A DNA stretch of 64,000 nucleotides from Syntrophobacter sp963666995 (lineage in GTDB: Bacteria; Desulfobacterota; Syntrophobacteria; Syntrophobacterales; Syntrophobacteraceae). The stretch lies in assembly GCA_963666995.1 (NCBI GenBank), contig OY762941.1:806001-870000 (forward strand). The letters run 5' to 3'. The notes below the pieces were generated by a model, which saw only the letters and a program-made list of their open reading frames with translations, had not been told where the DNA came from and searched no databases. This document shows positions 17,786 to 26,660 of this stretch, piece by piece (within the stretch, counting starts at the first letter, position 1; each line of letters starts with the position of its first letter). The translations under genes were made by a program, and so were the position numbers.

Positions 17786-20281
17786 CTACATTGTCTCGTG
17801 TTGAGTCCGCGCGATGAGGTCGTCCTGCAGGTCCTTCGACAGTTCCGTGAAATAGGCGCTGTAGCCTGCGATGCGCACGATGAGGCCGCGGTATTTGTCC
17901 GGGTCCTTCTGGGCCGCGATCAGCGTTTCACGATTGACCACGTTGAACTGAACGTGCCACAACCTCAAGTCGCAAAAGGCCCGGATCATGTCCACCAGCT
18001 TCCTGGTGCCTTCTTCACCTTCAAGACACTTGGGAGTGAACTTGATGTTCAAAAGGCGCGCTGCGCGCTGGCTCATGTTGTAGTTCTTGGTGTTGAAGTT
18101 GGAGAGCAGGATGGCCGTAGGGCCATGGACATCGGCGCCGTGCGAGGCCGACGAGCCGTCGGAGAGCGGCGTCCACGCCTTGCGCCCGTTAGGCATGGCG
18201 CTGACCACCTTCCCGAAAGGTATGTGCGAGGTAAATGGCACCATGCGGAAGTCCACGCGAATGCCGAGGGAAGGGGAATACTTTTCGCTGTATTCCTGGG
18301 CCAGGCCGTCGATTGCAAGGCCGATCGCGTCTGCGTATTCATCGTCATTGCCGTAGCAGGGCGTATTGCGCAGCATCTGACGCACATCTTCCCTGCCCTC
18401 GAAATCACACTCCAGGGTTGCGATGAGTTCGTCCATGCCGAGGGCCTTCTCTTCAAAGACCAGCTTCTTGACGGCCGCCAGCGAATCGACGGTGGTGGCA
18501 TAACCCAGGCACTCGAAAAAGCCCAGGTCAAGGCCGCCTTCGATCTTCTGGTCGGTGTGGAGATCCTTGCACGCCTTCATGGCCAGTACGTGCAGAGAGT
18601 CGGAAATGGGCGTGGCAAAATGCTGAGCCCTGGCCTTGATGATATGGTACTGCTGGACGAAGGCCTGGCGCATCAGATAGTTCTGCTGCTCCACGTAGGC
18701 TCCCCAGAACTCCTCCCAGGTCTTGAAGGAACGCGGATCCCCCGTTTCCAGGGTCAAAAGCTCATCTCCAAACTTCTTCATGCGCCCGTTGTAAAGGGCC
18801 AGTTCGACGGCGGCGGCAAAGTTTATCTGGGTGTGGCAACTGGTGTAGGTGTCCACGCGGGGCATGCGGATTTCGGCACACCCCGAAGCCGCGTAGTTGT
18901 AAATGTCCGCCAGCGGGGCTCCTTTGGCCAAATGCAAAGGGATGATTTCCTCGTCGTTGAGGAGCTTGGGATAGCCCGCGCCCTGTTTGATGGTTTCAGC
19001 CACTTCCCAGAGGAAGCGTTCCGGCGCGCGGGCATGGATGCGGGCCGCGAGGTCGGGGTAGTGCAGCGGGCACTCGCGCTTGGATCGTATAATGAGGTAG
19101 CTCAGTTCATTGGTCGCATCGCGGCCGTCACGGGTCTGCCCTCCCACAGTCACGGCCTCCCAGTGGGAATACCCTTCATGAGTGCTCTTGTTGTACGGAG
19201 TGATGGCAAGATCCAGGCACTGGGCCATGTTCACCCACATGCAATGGAAGAGGTCCACGGCCCTGTCTTCGTCCAAAATGCCCGCTTCCACGTCCCTTTG
19301 ATAGTAGGGCCAAAAGAGCTGGTCCATGCGGCCATTGGTAGGATTGGAGCTGATTTTCTGCTCCAGGCGGGCAAAAGCCTGGGTGAACCAGTGCGCCTGC
19401 ATCGCCTCATAGAAGGTACGCGGCGGATTTTCCGGTACCCATTCGCAGTTTGCGGCAATGGCGCTCAGCTCTTTTTTACGCACCGGGTCTTTTTCCCCGG
19501 CGGCCATCTCTCGTGCGAGAACGGCGTGGCGCCTGGCCCAGGTAACGATGCCGTCGGCCACCGTTACGATTGCTTCAAGGAAAGGGCGTTTCTCGCACTG
19601 GTCGATGGGATCGTCGGGATCCAAAGCGGCCAGCTTGTCCACGGCTTCCTGCTTTACACCTTTGAAGCCCAGCTTGAATAGCCGCTCATAATCCAGGCAC
19701 CACTGGAGGCTGGAGCGGTTGGAGGCCGTTTCACAGACAATGTAGCGGGCCTCATAGCCATTCTTATCGACATAGGCCAGCTTGTAGGAATCCCTGGGCA
19801 AGCGCTTGTTCAGGTCCTGGTGGAAGGTCCTGTCCTTCCAGTAGGGACTGATAAATTCTTGCACTACTTCGGCATCGGCGGCGTCCACTTCAAAGGGGGC
19901 GGATTCGTGCCCGGGCAGTTCCCTGAGCGCCTCGGCCTGGTAGTCGCCGTCCAGTTCCGGATAGAGAATCCCGTAGCGTGAACCCTGCCGCCCGCAGCGG
20001 CCGGCAATCAACTGATGGTCGTCGATGTAGACGGTCATGTTTTCACCGATGTGCTTGAGCGCCTTAGCCCAGCGCAGCACCAGCATCTCACCTTCGGTGG
20101 TCTTCATGGACTCGGTGAAGAGTCTGGCACGCTCCACATCGATAAATGGGCGTTTTCCTTCAAAAACTTTGACCAGGGCGTACAGACGTGGGTGTTTCTT
20201 CTCGAATGGATCTTCCCCGCCCTCGATCATGTTGAGTAAGTATTCTTCCTGTCCGGAATAACAGAGACATCCCTCAGACAT
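17786..20281 (-). CDS. islA: Glycyl radical enzyme, probable isethionate sulfite-lyase (IslA/IseG type)
   Basis: 831 residues. The glycyl radical loop is RIAGYSAYF (Gly806) and the thiyl site is SGCAEIRM (Cys468, Glu470), the GCxE form used by eliminase and decarboxylase types, not the Cys-Cys of pyruvate formate-lyase. I recall the isethionate lyase pocket as Arg189, Gln193, Trp374, Cys468, Glu470, Arg678 and Phe682 with radical Gly805. Counting here gives Arg189, Gln193, Trp374, Cys468, Glu470, then Arg679, Phe683 and Gly806, a consistent one-residue shift. Such enzymes split isethionate into acetaldehyde and sulfite. ATG 20281 has an excellent GGGAGG. The GRE family is certain; the substrate is inference from residues recalled without alignment. 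Confidence 0.72.
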   Translation of the reverse strand: MSEGCLCYSGQEEYLLNMIEGGEDPFEKKHPRLYALVKVFEGKRPFIDVERARLFTESMKTTEGEMLVLRWAKALKHIGENMTVYIDDHQLIAGRCGRQGSRYGILYPELDGDYQAEALRELPGHESAPFEVDAADAEVVQEFISPYWKDRTFHQDLNKRLPRDSYKLAYVDKNGYEARYIVCETASNRSSLQWCLDYERLFKLGFKGVKQEAVDKLAALDPDDPIDQCEKRPFLEAIVTVADGIVTWARRHAVLAREMAAGEKDPVRKKELSAIAANCEWVPENPPRTFYEAMQAHWFTQAFARLEQKISSNPTNGRMDQLFWPYYQRDVEAGILDEDRAVDLFHCMWVNMAQCLDLAITPYNKSTHEGYSHWEAVTVGGQTRDGRDATNELSYLIIRSKRECPLHYPDLAARIHARAPERFLWEVAETIKQGAGYPKLLNDEEIIPLHLAKGAPLADIYNYAASGCAEIRMPRVDTYTSCHTQINFAAAVELALYNGRMKKFGDELLTLETGDPRSFKTWEEFWGAYVEQQNYLMRQAFVQQYHIIKARAQHFATPISDSLHVLAMKACKDLHTDQKIEGGLDLGFFECLGYATTVDSLAAVKKLVFEEKALGMDELIATLECDFEGREDVRQMLRNTPCYGNDDEYADAIGLAIDGLAQEYSEKYSPSLGIRVDFRMVPFTSHIPFGKVVSAMPNGRKAWTPLSDGSSASHGADVHGPTAILLSNFNTKNYNMSQRAARLLNIKFTPKCLEGEEGTRKLVDMIRAFCDLRLWHVQFNVVNRETLIAAQKDPDKYRGLIVRIAGYSAYFTELSKDLQDDLIARTQHETM

Positions 20282-20494
20282 ATTGTCCTCCCTGGACCGC
20301 AGAAGGTGCGGAAAATTGTGTTGGATTTCCCCGGCTCGGGCTGCCGCGGGATTCATGTTCAGACCCATCCGCATTCTCCCCGGCATGCCCGTGCCTGCTT
20401 AGTCTTAAATGGAGCAGCAACCAGTTAAATCAGATTTACCCTTCCCTCTCGAGCGCAACATTGTTGAGTTGCGACGCGCGCCCGGTTTCAACCA
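20282..20494. other. Spacer within operon, with inverted repeat
   Basis: 213 bases between the transporter and the IslA-like gene. It contains CGCAAC-N8-GTTGCG (20454-20473), possibly a processing or terminator hairpin. No sigma-54 type promoter was found here, so transcription probably continues from upstream. Confidence 0.4.
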
Positions 20495-21943
20495 TTATTC
20501 CCACTTGACCTCGGTCGTGGCCGCTTTGACGGAAGCCGCCTCAGCTGTCTCCTGGAAGCTGCCGGTTGTATCCACACTCTTGCCCGCCGTTTCCTGACCC
20601 CAGATCATCAGCACCACGATGGCTATCGCATAGGCGATGCCAAGGAACCAGAACACGGCATTCTGCCCCGCGTGCTCAAGGATGAACGCGATGTAATAGG
20701 TGGCCAGAACGCCGCCGAGGATGCGGCTGGTGCCCTCACCAAGACCCGCGCCCGTGCCGCGCAGCCGCGTGGGATACTGCTCGGCGATGTAGAGTTTGCA
20801 GATCGAAAAGACGCCGTTGCCAAAAAAGGCCAGCCCCGCGCCCACGACGAGCCACCAGGTCAAGGCGGCTACCTGGGTGAGCAAAATGCTGCACACGGCA
20901 GCCAAACCGGCGAAGAACACGTACATGGGCTTCCGGCCATACTTTTCGATGAGGTGTCCGCAGATAATGCCTGCCACGGCCCCGATGGCCATCATGAGGC
21001 CGCCCATGAGTACGGAACTGGACATCTGGAAGCCCTTGGCTTTAAGGATGGTGGGCGAGTAAACCATGACCACGTACCAGAAGATGAGTGCAGCCGTGAA
21101 CATGCCCCATGACACGACCGTGCGGGAAAGATACGGAGGCTTGAAGAGAAGCCCCCAGTTGGCTTTCTGTGCGCCGAGGCCTCTGGCCTCTTCCAGCGCG
21201 GTCAGGACTTTAGGATCTACATAGTCGGGATCGGGCGCAACGCCCGCGCTTTTCTCGAAGCGCTCAACCAGGGCAAAGGCCTCTTCAAAGCTGCCCTGCC
21301 TCATGAGCCAGCGGGGAGACTCCGGCATCCACTTGTAGATAATATAGACCATGACAATGGGCAGGCCGCCTACTATGAAAGGCAGCTTCCAGGCGATTTC
21401 AAGCGGGAAGGCACTCACGGCCCAGGCCCCAAAGCTCGACGGCAGCACATAGCCCATGACCAGGATGGAGTTGCAGTAGGCGAAGACCACGCCGCGGTGC
21501 CTGGCGCCCACAAGTTCGGAGATGAAAAGATACGGTTGGGGGAAAACGGCGCCGGCCCCAAGCCCGCTCAAAAAGCGCATGACCACCACCCAGTACAAAT
21601 TGTTCACGACCGGGCCGACAAGAGTGAACAACGTGAAGATGAAGGTGGCCCAGAGAAGCACGCGTTTGCGGCCATATTTGTCGGATAGAAAACCGCAGGC
21701 GAAGGTGCCGAGCACCACTCCCATGGTGGAACAGGTGGCCAGGAGACCCGTGTCTTCGGGGGTCAGGTGCCATATTTGTTTGAGAACGAGTACGGTCTGC
21801 CCGATAAGACCGAGGTCGAACGCCTCTATAATGCTGACACCGGCCAGGATGGCAACCAGGGAAAGCACCGCCCTATTCAGCGGGAGGCGGTCGAGCCGCG
21901 ACAAGCAGTTGGCTTCCATCTGCAGGGTTTTGTCCGTTTTCAT
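20495..21943 (-). CDS. MFS transporter, sugar/organic-acid porter type
   Basis: 482 residues with the pattern of a 12-helix major facilitator. Family motifs are GFLSDKYGRKRVLL (loop 2-3), RFLSGLGAGAVFPQPYLFISE, PESPRWLMRQG before the central loop, EKYGRKPMY (loop 8-9) and EQYPTRLRGTGAGLGEGTSR. These resemble the NiaP/SV2-like and aromatic acid porters. Its place between the amidohydrolase and the IslA-like gene suggests it imports the pathway substrate. AAAGGGA precedes ATG 21943. Substrate unknown; known isethionate loci often use other transporter types. Confidence 0.84.
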   Translation of the reverse strand: MKTDKTLQMEANCLSRLDRLPLNRAVLSLVAILAGVSIIEAFDLGLIGQTVLVLKQIWHLTPEDTGLLATCSTMGVVLGTFACGFLSDKYGRKRVLLWATFIFTLFTLVGPVVNNLYWVVVMRFLSGLGAGAVFPQPYLFISELVGARHRGVVFAYCNSILVMGYVLPSSFGAWAVSAFPLEIAWKLPFIVGGLPIVMVYIIYKWMPESPRWLMRQGSFEEAFALVERFEKSAGVAPDPDYVDPKVLTALEEARGLGAQKANWGLLFKPPYLSRTVVSWGMFTAALIFWYVVMVYSPTILKAKGFQMSSSVLMGGLMMAIGAVAGIICGHLIEKYGRKPMYVFFAGLAAVCSILLTQVAALTWWLVVGAGLAFFGNGVFSICKLYIAEQYPTRLRGTGAGLGEGTSRILGGVLATYYIAFILEHAGQNAVFWFLGIAYAIAIVVLMIWGQETAGKSVDTTGSFQETAEAASVKAATTEVKWE

Positions 21944-22000
21944 ACTATTCCCTTTCTTTTATCGATCAGACACATGGTATTGTAACGGCGCAGTCCGGAT

Positions 22001-23647
22001 TCAAGCCACGTAAACCGTCTCGCCACCCACGATGGTTTCCAGCACCCTGATGTCCTTGATGGTCTCAATTGGAACTTTGAGTGGATTTTGCTCCAGAATG
22101 ACCATGTCGGCGTACTTGCCCGGGGTCAGGGAGCCTTTTTTGTGTTCTTCAAAGTTGTGGTAGGCCGCGCCCAGTGTCACGGCCCGCAGGGCCGACTGCA
22201 CGCTGACAGCCTGATCCGGTCCGAAGAGATTCCCCTTGCGGCTTGTGCGTGTAACCGCTACGCCCACCTGCACCAGAGGGTTTATGGGGGTGATGGGTGC
22301 GTCGGTGTGCAGGTTGAAGATGAGGTCCAGGTCCTCGGCATCTTTGCAGGGGCAGAAGCGCTGCACGCGTTCGTCGCCCACGTAGTGGCCGTGGATTTCG
22401 GCCCAGTACCAGAGGGGACTGATAAAAAAGCAGGGGCACGCGCCGATCCCGGCCATTCGCTCCAACTGATCCTTGCGGGCGTACTGGGCGTGGATAACCA
22501 AGTGACGCGGATCGTGCCGGGGAAAGCTTTTCTGCGCCGTCTCATAGGCGCGAAGGACGGTCTCGATACCCTCGTCGCCGTTGGCATGGATGGCAATCTG
22601 CCAGCCGGCTCGGTGCATGGGGATGATCTTCTCCGCCAACTCCTCCCTGGTGTAGAGGAACTCCCCACGATAGTCGGGACCTTTTTCCGGGTCTTCAACA
22701 GCATAGGGCGTGCTGAAATACCCCGTATGGCCGCGCGGATCGCCGTCGGCCCAGAGCTTGGCCGCCTCCAGAGTCACCCTGCCGTTCCCGGAAATGTCCG
22801 CCCCGGAGACGTGGTAGGGATAAGGCTCCAGGCGGGACATATCATTGGCCCGGATGAAGAGCACGGCCCGGATCGCCAATGTGCCGTCAGCGGCGCATTC
22901 AAGCATGAGATCAGTGACCTTGGTACCGAGTTCCGCATCCATGGGCGAAAAAGCGGGGCCGCCCTGGGCCGTGGTGACCCCGTAAGAGGCATAGAGACGA
23001 CTGTCGTCAGCCACGGCGGCCTTCATTTCTTCTTTTGTGAAATGAGGGATGAGCCGGCGCACGAGGCTCTGGGCGGGGATACCTTCCAAAATTCCATTGG
23101 GCTCATTGGTCCCGGGATATTTGGCGATGATCCCGCCGGCGGGGTTCGGGGTATCCCTGGTGATGCCCGCCATCGCCAGTGCCCTGGAATTGGCCACGCC
23201 GGCATGCCCCGTAATGTGCCGGAAAAAGATGGGGACCTCCGTGGATACTTCATCCAGTTCCTTGCAGGTGGGATAACGCTTTTCGTCCATGCCCATCTCG
23301 TCGAAGCTGTGCCCTATGACCCACTCGGATGGGCGCTTTTCATGGAGTTTTTTACGCAGCGCATCCTTGAGTTCCTGCATGTCGGCGACGCCGAGATCGG
23401 CCGCGTAGAGGCGGTTCATGCCCCCACTGGGAAAATGGCTGTGTCCGTCGATGAAGCCGGGCAGCAGCGTCCTGTTCTTCAGATCCACAGACTGCGCGCC
23501 TTTGCCTACAGCCAGGACTACGTCGTCGGTGCTGCCCATGGCGGCGATTCTGCCCCCCACTACGGCCACGGCATCAACGCTTGGCCGGAGCGGATCCATG
23601 GTAATGATGCTGCCGCTGTGGTAAATGATGATCTTATTAGTCCTCAC
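22001..23647 (-). CDS. YtcJ-like metal-dependent amidohydrolase
   Basis: 548 residues of the amidohydrolase-3 group. Metal ligands are seen in GFIDGHSHF near residue 70 (HxH), HITGHAG, IHANGDEGIETVL, VIHAQYARKDQLE and LHTDAPITPINP near the C-terminus. Members hydrolyse amide, carbamate or related bonds; their substrates are mostly unknown. GTG 23647 is chosen because AGGAGG lies six bases before it, while a TTG at 23653 would be too close. First gene of the unit read from the sigma-54 promoter at 23710-23725. It might release a sulfonate or amine precursor for the IslA-like enzyme; this is speculation. Confidence 0.83.
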   Translation of the reverse strand: MRTNKIIIYHSGSIITMDPLRPSVDAVAVVGGRIAAMGSTDDVVLAVGKGAQSVDLKNRTLLPGFIDGHSHFPSGGMNRLYAADLGVADMQELKDALRKKLHEKRPSEWVIGHSFDEMGMDEKRYPTCKELDEVSTEVPIFFRHITGHAGVANSRALAMAGITRDTPNPAGGIIAKYPGTNEPNGILEGIPAQSLVRRLIPHFTKEEMKAAVADDSRLYASYGVTTAQGGPAFSPMDAELGTKVTDLMLECAADGTLAIRAVLFIRANDMSRLEPYPYHVSGADISGNGRVTLEAAKLWADGDPRGHTGYFSTPYAVEDPEKGPDYRGEFLYTREELAEKIIPMHRAGWQIAIHANGDEGIETVLRAYETAQKSFPRHDPRHLVIHAQYARKDQLERMAGIGACPCFFISPLWYWAEIHGHYVGDERVQRFCPCKDAEDLDLIFNLHTDAPITPINPLVQVGVAVTRTSRKGNLFGPDQAVSVQSALRAVTLGAAYHNFEEHKKGSLTPGKYADMVILEQNPLKVPIETIKDIRVLETIVGGETVYVA

Positions 23648-23709
23648 TGCCAATCCTCCTCGTTAAGTATGATTGGTGCAGCAATTGAATGATTACGCTT
23701 TTTCAAAGA

Positions 23710-23725
23710 AGCAAGATATATGCCA
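23710..23725 (-). promoter_or_regulatory. Sigma-54 promoter for amidohydrolase-MFS-GRE1-activase unit
   Basis: Minus strand TGGCATATATCTTGCT, matching TGGCAC-N5-TTGCW with one change. The GG and GC doublets are separated by the required ten bases. It would start transcription near 23699, about 50 bases before the GTG at 23647. Confidence 0.75.
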
Positions 23726-23789
23726 TCATTAAAATAATGTAATTTCAATTGGTTAGCATAAGGTGTGCGCACAAAGCGATCCACGCAAC

Positions 23790-23805
23790 ATTGCACGCTC
23801 GCAGT
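23790..23805. promoter_or_regulatory. Degenerate activator palindrome
   Basis: ATTGCACGCTCGCAGT, a two-mismatch version of ATTGCA-N4-TGCAAT, about 100 bases upstream of the predicted start of transcription. Confidence 0.35.
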
Positions 23806-23918
23806 AGATTTTAGCAGACATGCCGCTTTTCCGCACAACATTTTGATATCACTTGACATTGTTCATCATGCGCGAATGCAACCTCCTCGCGTGACGATCA
23901 CCGGGGTCATCAGTTGAT

Positions 23919-23934
23919 ATTGCATTTTGGCAAT
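23919..23934. promoter_or_regulatory. Predicted enhancer site for the sigma-54 activator
   Basis: ATTGCATTTTGGCAAT, one mismatch from the palindrome ATTGCA-N4-TGCAAT that occurs perfectly twice upstream of the regulator gene. Its distance of about 225 bases from the predicted transcription start is normal for a sigma-54 enhancer. Confidence 0.6.
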
Positions 23935-24133
23935 GTTGCACGAGAGTACGGGCCGTCCCGGATGAGGGTGCCGAAAGGAACGGCGAGGGGGATTGGATTG
24001 TTTTGTACGAAAACTCAATACGGGAACCGGAACTCGCGGGCAGATGGAGTGGCTGTTGTAAGCACGGCATCCGGCACTGATGAGCGGGCCGCTTTGCCCC
24101 GACAGGCACAGTCTCCCCGTGCGGAGGTGTCTC

Positions 24134-26605
24134 TCAGATGATGATCTGGTCCTGCAGGGGCTTGGACAGATCTGCGAAATAGGCGCTGTGCCCGGCCACC
24201 CGTACCAGCAGGTTGCGGTACTTTTCGGGGTCGTTCTGTGCAGCCACCAGGGTGGCGCGGTTAACGATGTTGACTTGCAGGTACCAGTGTTTCTGCTCGC
24301 ACCAGGTCCGGATAAAGGCAGCGAGCTTGCGCGTGCCTTCGATGCCGCTCACGCTCTGGGGTGTGAGCCTGACGTTCAGAATCCGCGCCGCACGGGCGGT
24401 GTAGGTAGTGTTCTTGGTGTAGGCAACGGAGTGCAGGGCGGCCGTGGGACCGAGGTTGTCGGCCCCCGGACTGGGGCAGATGCCTTCCGAAAGGGCCTCC
24501 CCTGCCCGCCGGCCGTTGGGCGTGGCGCCTGTGACGCGGCCCATGGCCACATGGCTGGTCACCGGCACATAGAAAATCTCCGGCTGCCCCCCGTAGAAGT
24601 TTGTATGCCGCTGGCACAACCCCACCAGCAATTCTTCGATTTGCCGCCCGATTTCATCCACGCTGCGGTCCAGGTTTCCGAACTTGGGGGCATTGAAGCA
24701 AAGCTGGCGAGTGACCTCATGACCTTCGAAGTTCGCCTTCAGGGCCGTAATGATGTCGTCCATGCAAACGGTTTCGTCTTCGTAGACAAGCTTGCGGATG
24801 GCAGCCAGGCAATCGATGGCCGTGGCAAACCCGATGGGGCCGATCTGCCCTCCCCTGGAAATCCCGCCCTCCAGCCTGCCCTCGTTCACGTCTTTTCCCT
24901 GTTCCATGCAAAGGTCGTGAAGGGCCGAGAGCAGGGGCGCTGCGATGTGCCGGGCGCGGATCGAATCGGCGATGTACAGTTGCTTCAGTGCCTCGTTTAC
25001 AACGTATTCAAGCTGCGCCCTGAAGGCATCCCAGAACTCCTCGTAGCTTTTGAAACGGCGCGGATCACCGGTTGGCAGACCCACGCGGCGTTCTCCCGCC
25101 ATGCTGCACCTGCCGTCATAGAGTGTCATTTCCACCACCGCAGCCAGGTTTATCCATGTAGTGCCGGTAAAATAGGTGTTGCGGTTGATGAGCCTCACTT
25201 CGGAGCAGCCGGAGCCGCAGTAGTCGCGGGCCTCCTCTATCTCGGCCCCCTTGGCGAGCAGGAGAGGGATGATTTCCTCGTCGTTGAGCAGTTTGGGAAA
25301 GCCCGTGCCTTCCTTGATGAGTTCACAGATTTTCATCAAAAACGGTTCCGGTGTGCCCTTGTGGACACGTACGCCAAGATAGGGGTAGTCAAGGGGAAAC
25401 TCCCTCTTGGAACGCAAAATGAGATAGGAAAGCTCGTTGGTGGCATCGGTGCCGTCGCGCTTCAGTCCGCCGATGGTCGTGTGTTCCCAGTGGGCGTTTC
25501 CTTCGTATATCTCGAAGCCGGCGGCCGTGGGTTGCAGGCGAAGGAACTGGGCCATGTTCAGCCACAGGCATTGCAGCAGCTCAAGTGCATCTTCCTCGCT
25601 GATCCGGCCCTCTTCACTGTCTTTCCTGTACAGGGGATAGAGATACTGATCGATGCGCCCGTTGCCGATATTGCCCCCGTGGACCTGTTCGAACCGCGAA
25701 GCCAGTTGGGCGAACCACTGGGCCTGGATCGCTTCGCGAAAGTCGCGGGCGGGGTTGAAGGGCACATGGTCACACACGGCGGCGATGTCCAGCAATTCCT
25801 GCCTTCGGACAGGGTCGGATTCCGTCTCCGCCATTTTGCGGGCCAGATCGGCGTGGCGCTCCGCAAACCTGCGCATGGCATCGCAGATGATGATGACCGC
25901 CCTGTAGTAGGGGGCCTTGTCCCAGTTGTGCCTGGGATTGTTCACGTCCAGACTGTCCAGCCGCTCCCGGGCGTCTCGCCTGATGCCCTCGAAACCGCGC
26001 TCGATGACCTTCTTGTAATCCAGTTCCCACTGGAGTGAATGCCGTATGGTAGCACTCTCATGGACGATAAAAGAAGAAGTGTAAATGTCTCCGTCTTTGT
26101 AAAGCAGATACTTCAGGTCGTCGGGCAGAAGACCCGCCAGGCTTTCCCGGAAGGTTCTCCCTTCCCAGTAGGGAAGCAGTTCGTCGCGTATGACCTGAAG
26201 GTCGTAGGGGGTGTAATGGTGGGGGATGCCTTCCTGCGTTTCCAACAGAGTCCCGGCCTTGGCAAAATAAGCTCCCTCCAGTTCGGGATAGAGGATACCG
26301 TAGCACCCCTCGGGCCCGCCGCGCCCAACAATGAGTTCGTTCGGCAGAATCCGGACCTCGATCTTCTCCATGACATTGGCCATGGCCAAGGCCCATCGCA
26401 TGACAAGGGGATGGTGTTCCGTCCGGCGAAACGACTCGGTGAAATACTTTGCCCGTTCCACCGAGAGGTGCGGGGAGTTGCGGTTGATACGGTTCAGGAT
26501 GCGGCCCACGCGATTGCGGCTGCCGGAAAAGACGGCGGCGCCACCGCCCCGGGGGACGCATTCCTCTTCCTGCTGAATAACCGGGATGTTGCTGTTGCTG
26601 CTCAC
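24134..26605 (-). CDS. Second glycyl radical enzyme, IslA-like paralogue with altered pocket
   Basis: 823 residues. The thiyl motif is SGCSEVRL (Cys467, Glu469) and the radical loop is RVAGHSAYF (Gly805) with His where most relatives have Tyr or Phe. Arg188 and Gln192 in IRHSLQW, and Trp in EGNAHWE, match the IslA-like neighbour, but the segment aligned to DFRMVPF reads EIFYVPV, so the second sulfonate-type arginine and the phenylalanine are replaced by Phe and Val. The fold and radical chemistry are intact; the substrate is likely related to, but different from, isethionate. GTG 26605 has GGAGG seven bases before it. Follows the aldolase by 55 bases. Substrate unknown. Confidence 0.8.
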   Translation of the reverse strand: MSSNSNIPVIQQEEECVPRGGGAAVFSGSRNRVGRILNRINRNSPHLSVERAKYFTESFRRTEHHPLVMRWALAMANVMEKIEVRILPNELIVGRGGPEGCYGILYPELEGAYFAKAGTLLETQEGIPHHYTPYDLQVIRDELLPYWEGRTFRESLAGLLPDDLKYLLYKDGDIYTSSFIVHESATIRHSLQWELDYKKVIERGFEGIRRDARERLDSLDVNNPRHNWDKAPYYRAVIIICDAMRRFAERHADLARKMAETESDPVRRQELLDIAAVCDHVPFNPARDFREAIQAQWFAQLASRFEQVHGGNIGNGRIDQYLYPLYRKDSEEGRISEEDALELLQCLWLNMAQFLRLQPTAAGFEIYEGNAHWEHTTIGGLKRDGTDATNELSYLILRSKREFPLDYPYLGVRVHKGTPEPFLMKICELIKEGTGFPKLLNDEEIIPLLLAKGAEIEEARDYCGSGCSEVRLINRNTYFTGTTWINLAAVVEMTLYDGRCSMAGERRVGLPTGDPRRFKSYEEFWDAFRAQLEYVVNEALKQLYIADSIRARHIAAPLLSALHDLCMEQGKDVNEGRLEGGISRGGQIGPIGFATAIDCLAAIRKLVYEDETVCMDDIITALKANFEGHEVTRQLCFNAPKFGNLDRSVDEIGRQIEELLVGLCQRHTNFYGGQPEIFYVPVTSHVAMGRVTGATPNGRRAGEALSEGICPSPGADNLGPTAALHSVAYTKNTTYTARAARILNVRLTPQSVSGIEGTRKLAAFIRTWCEQKHWYLQVNIVNRATLVAAQNDPEKYRNLLVRVAGHSAYFADLSKPLQDQIII

Positions 26606-26660
26606 GTGGAGGCCTCCGGCCCCATGCGCGGCGTCAAGCCCGCGTGCATGGGGCTCTGTC

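Larger units (their letters stand above)
23648..24133. other. Regulatory intergenic region between the two catabolic units
   Basis: About 490 AT-rich bases compared with the flanking genes. It contains the sigma-54 promoter (23710-23725), two palindromic activator sites (23790-23805 weak, 23919-23934 strong) and no gene. The first part, 24133 down to about 23950, must end the upstream transcript, but I found no clear terminator. Confidence 0.6.

Noticed and set aside
17693..19681. 662-codon open frame antisense to the first glycyl radical enzyme
   Set aside because: Runs opposite to a gene with clear motifs; codon composition is the mirror of a GC-rich coding strand and no domain is recognisable.
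22088..23692. 534-codon plus-strand frame across the amidohydrolase
   Set aside because: Antisense shadow; the minus-strand gene has the HxH and other metal ligands.
24080..26038. 652-codon open frame antisense to the second glycyl radical enzyme
   Set aside because: Same reason; it is a shadow of the GC-rich coding strand.
17786..26605. Annotation of the two large enzymes as pyruvate formate-lyase or choline TMA-lyase
   Set aside because: No Cys-Cys active site as in pyruvate formate-lyase, and no microcompartment shell genes as in choline utilisation loci. The pocket of the first fits isethionate lyase better.
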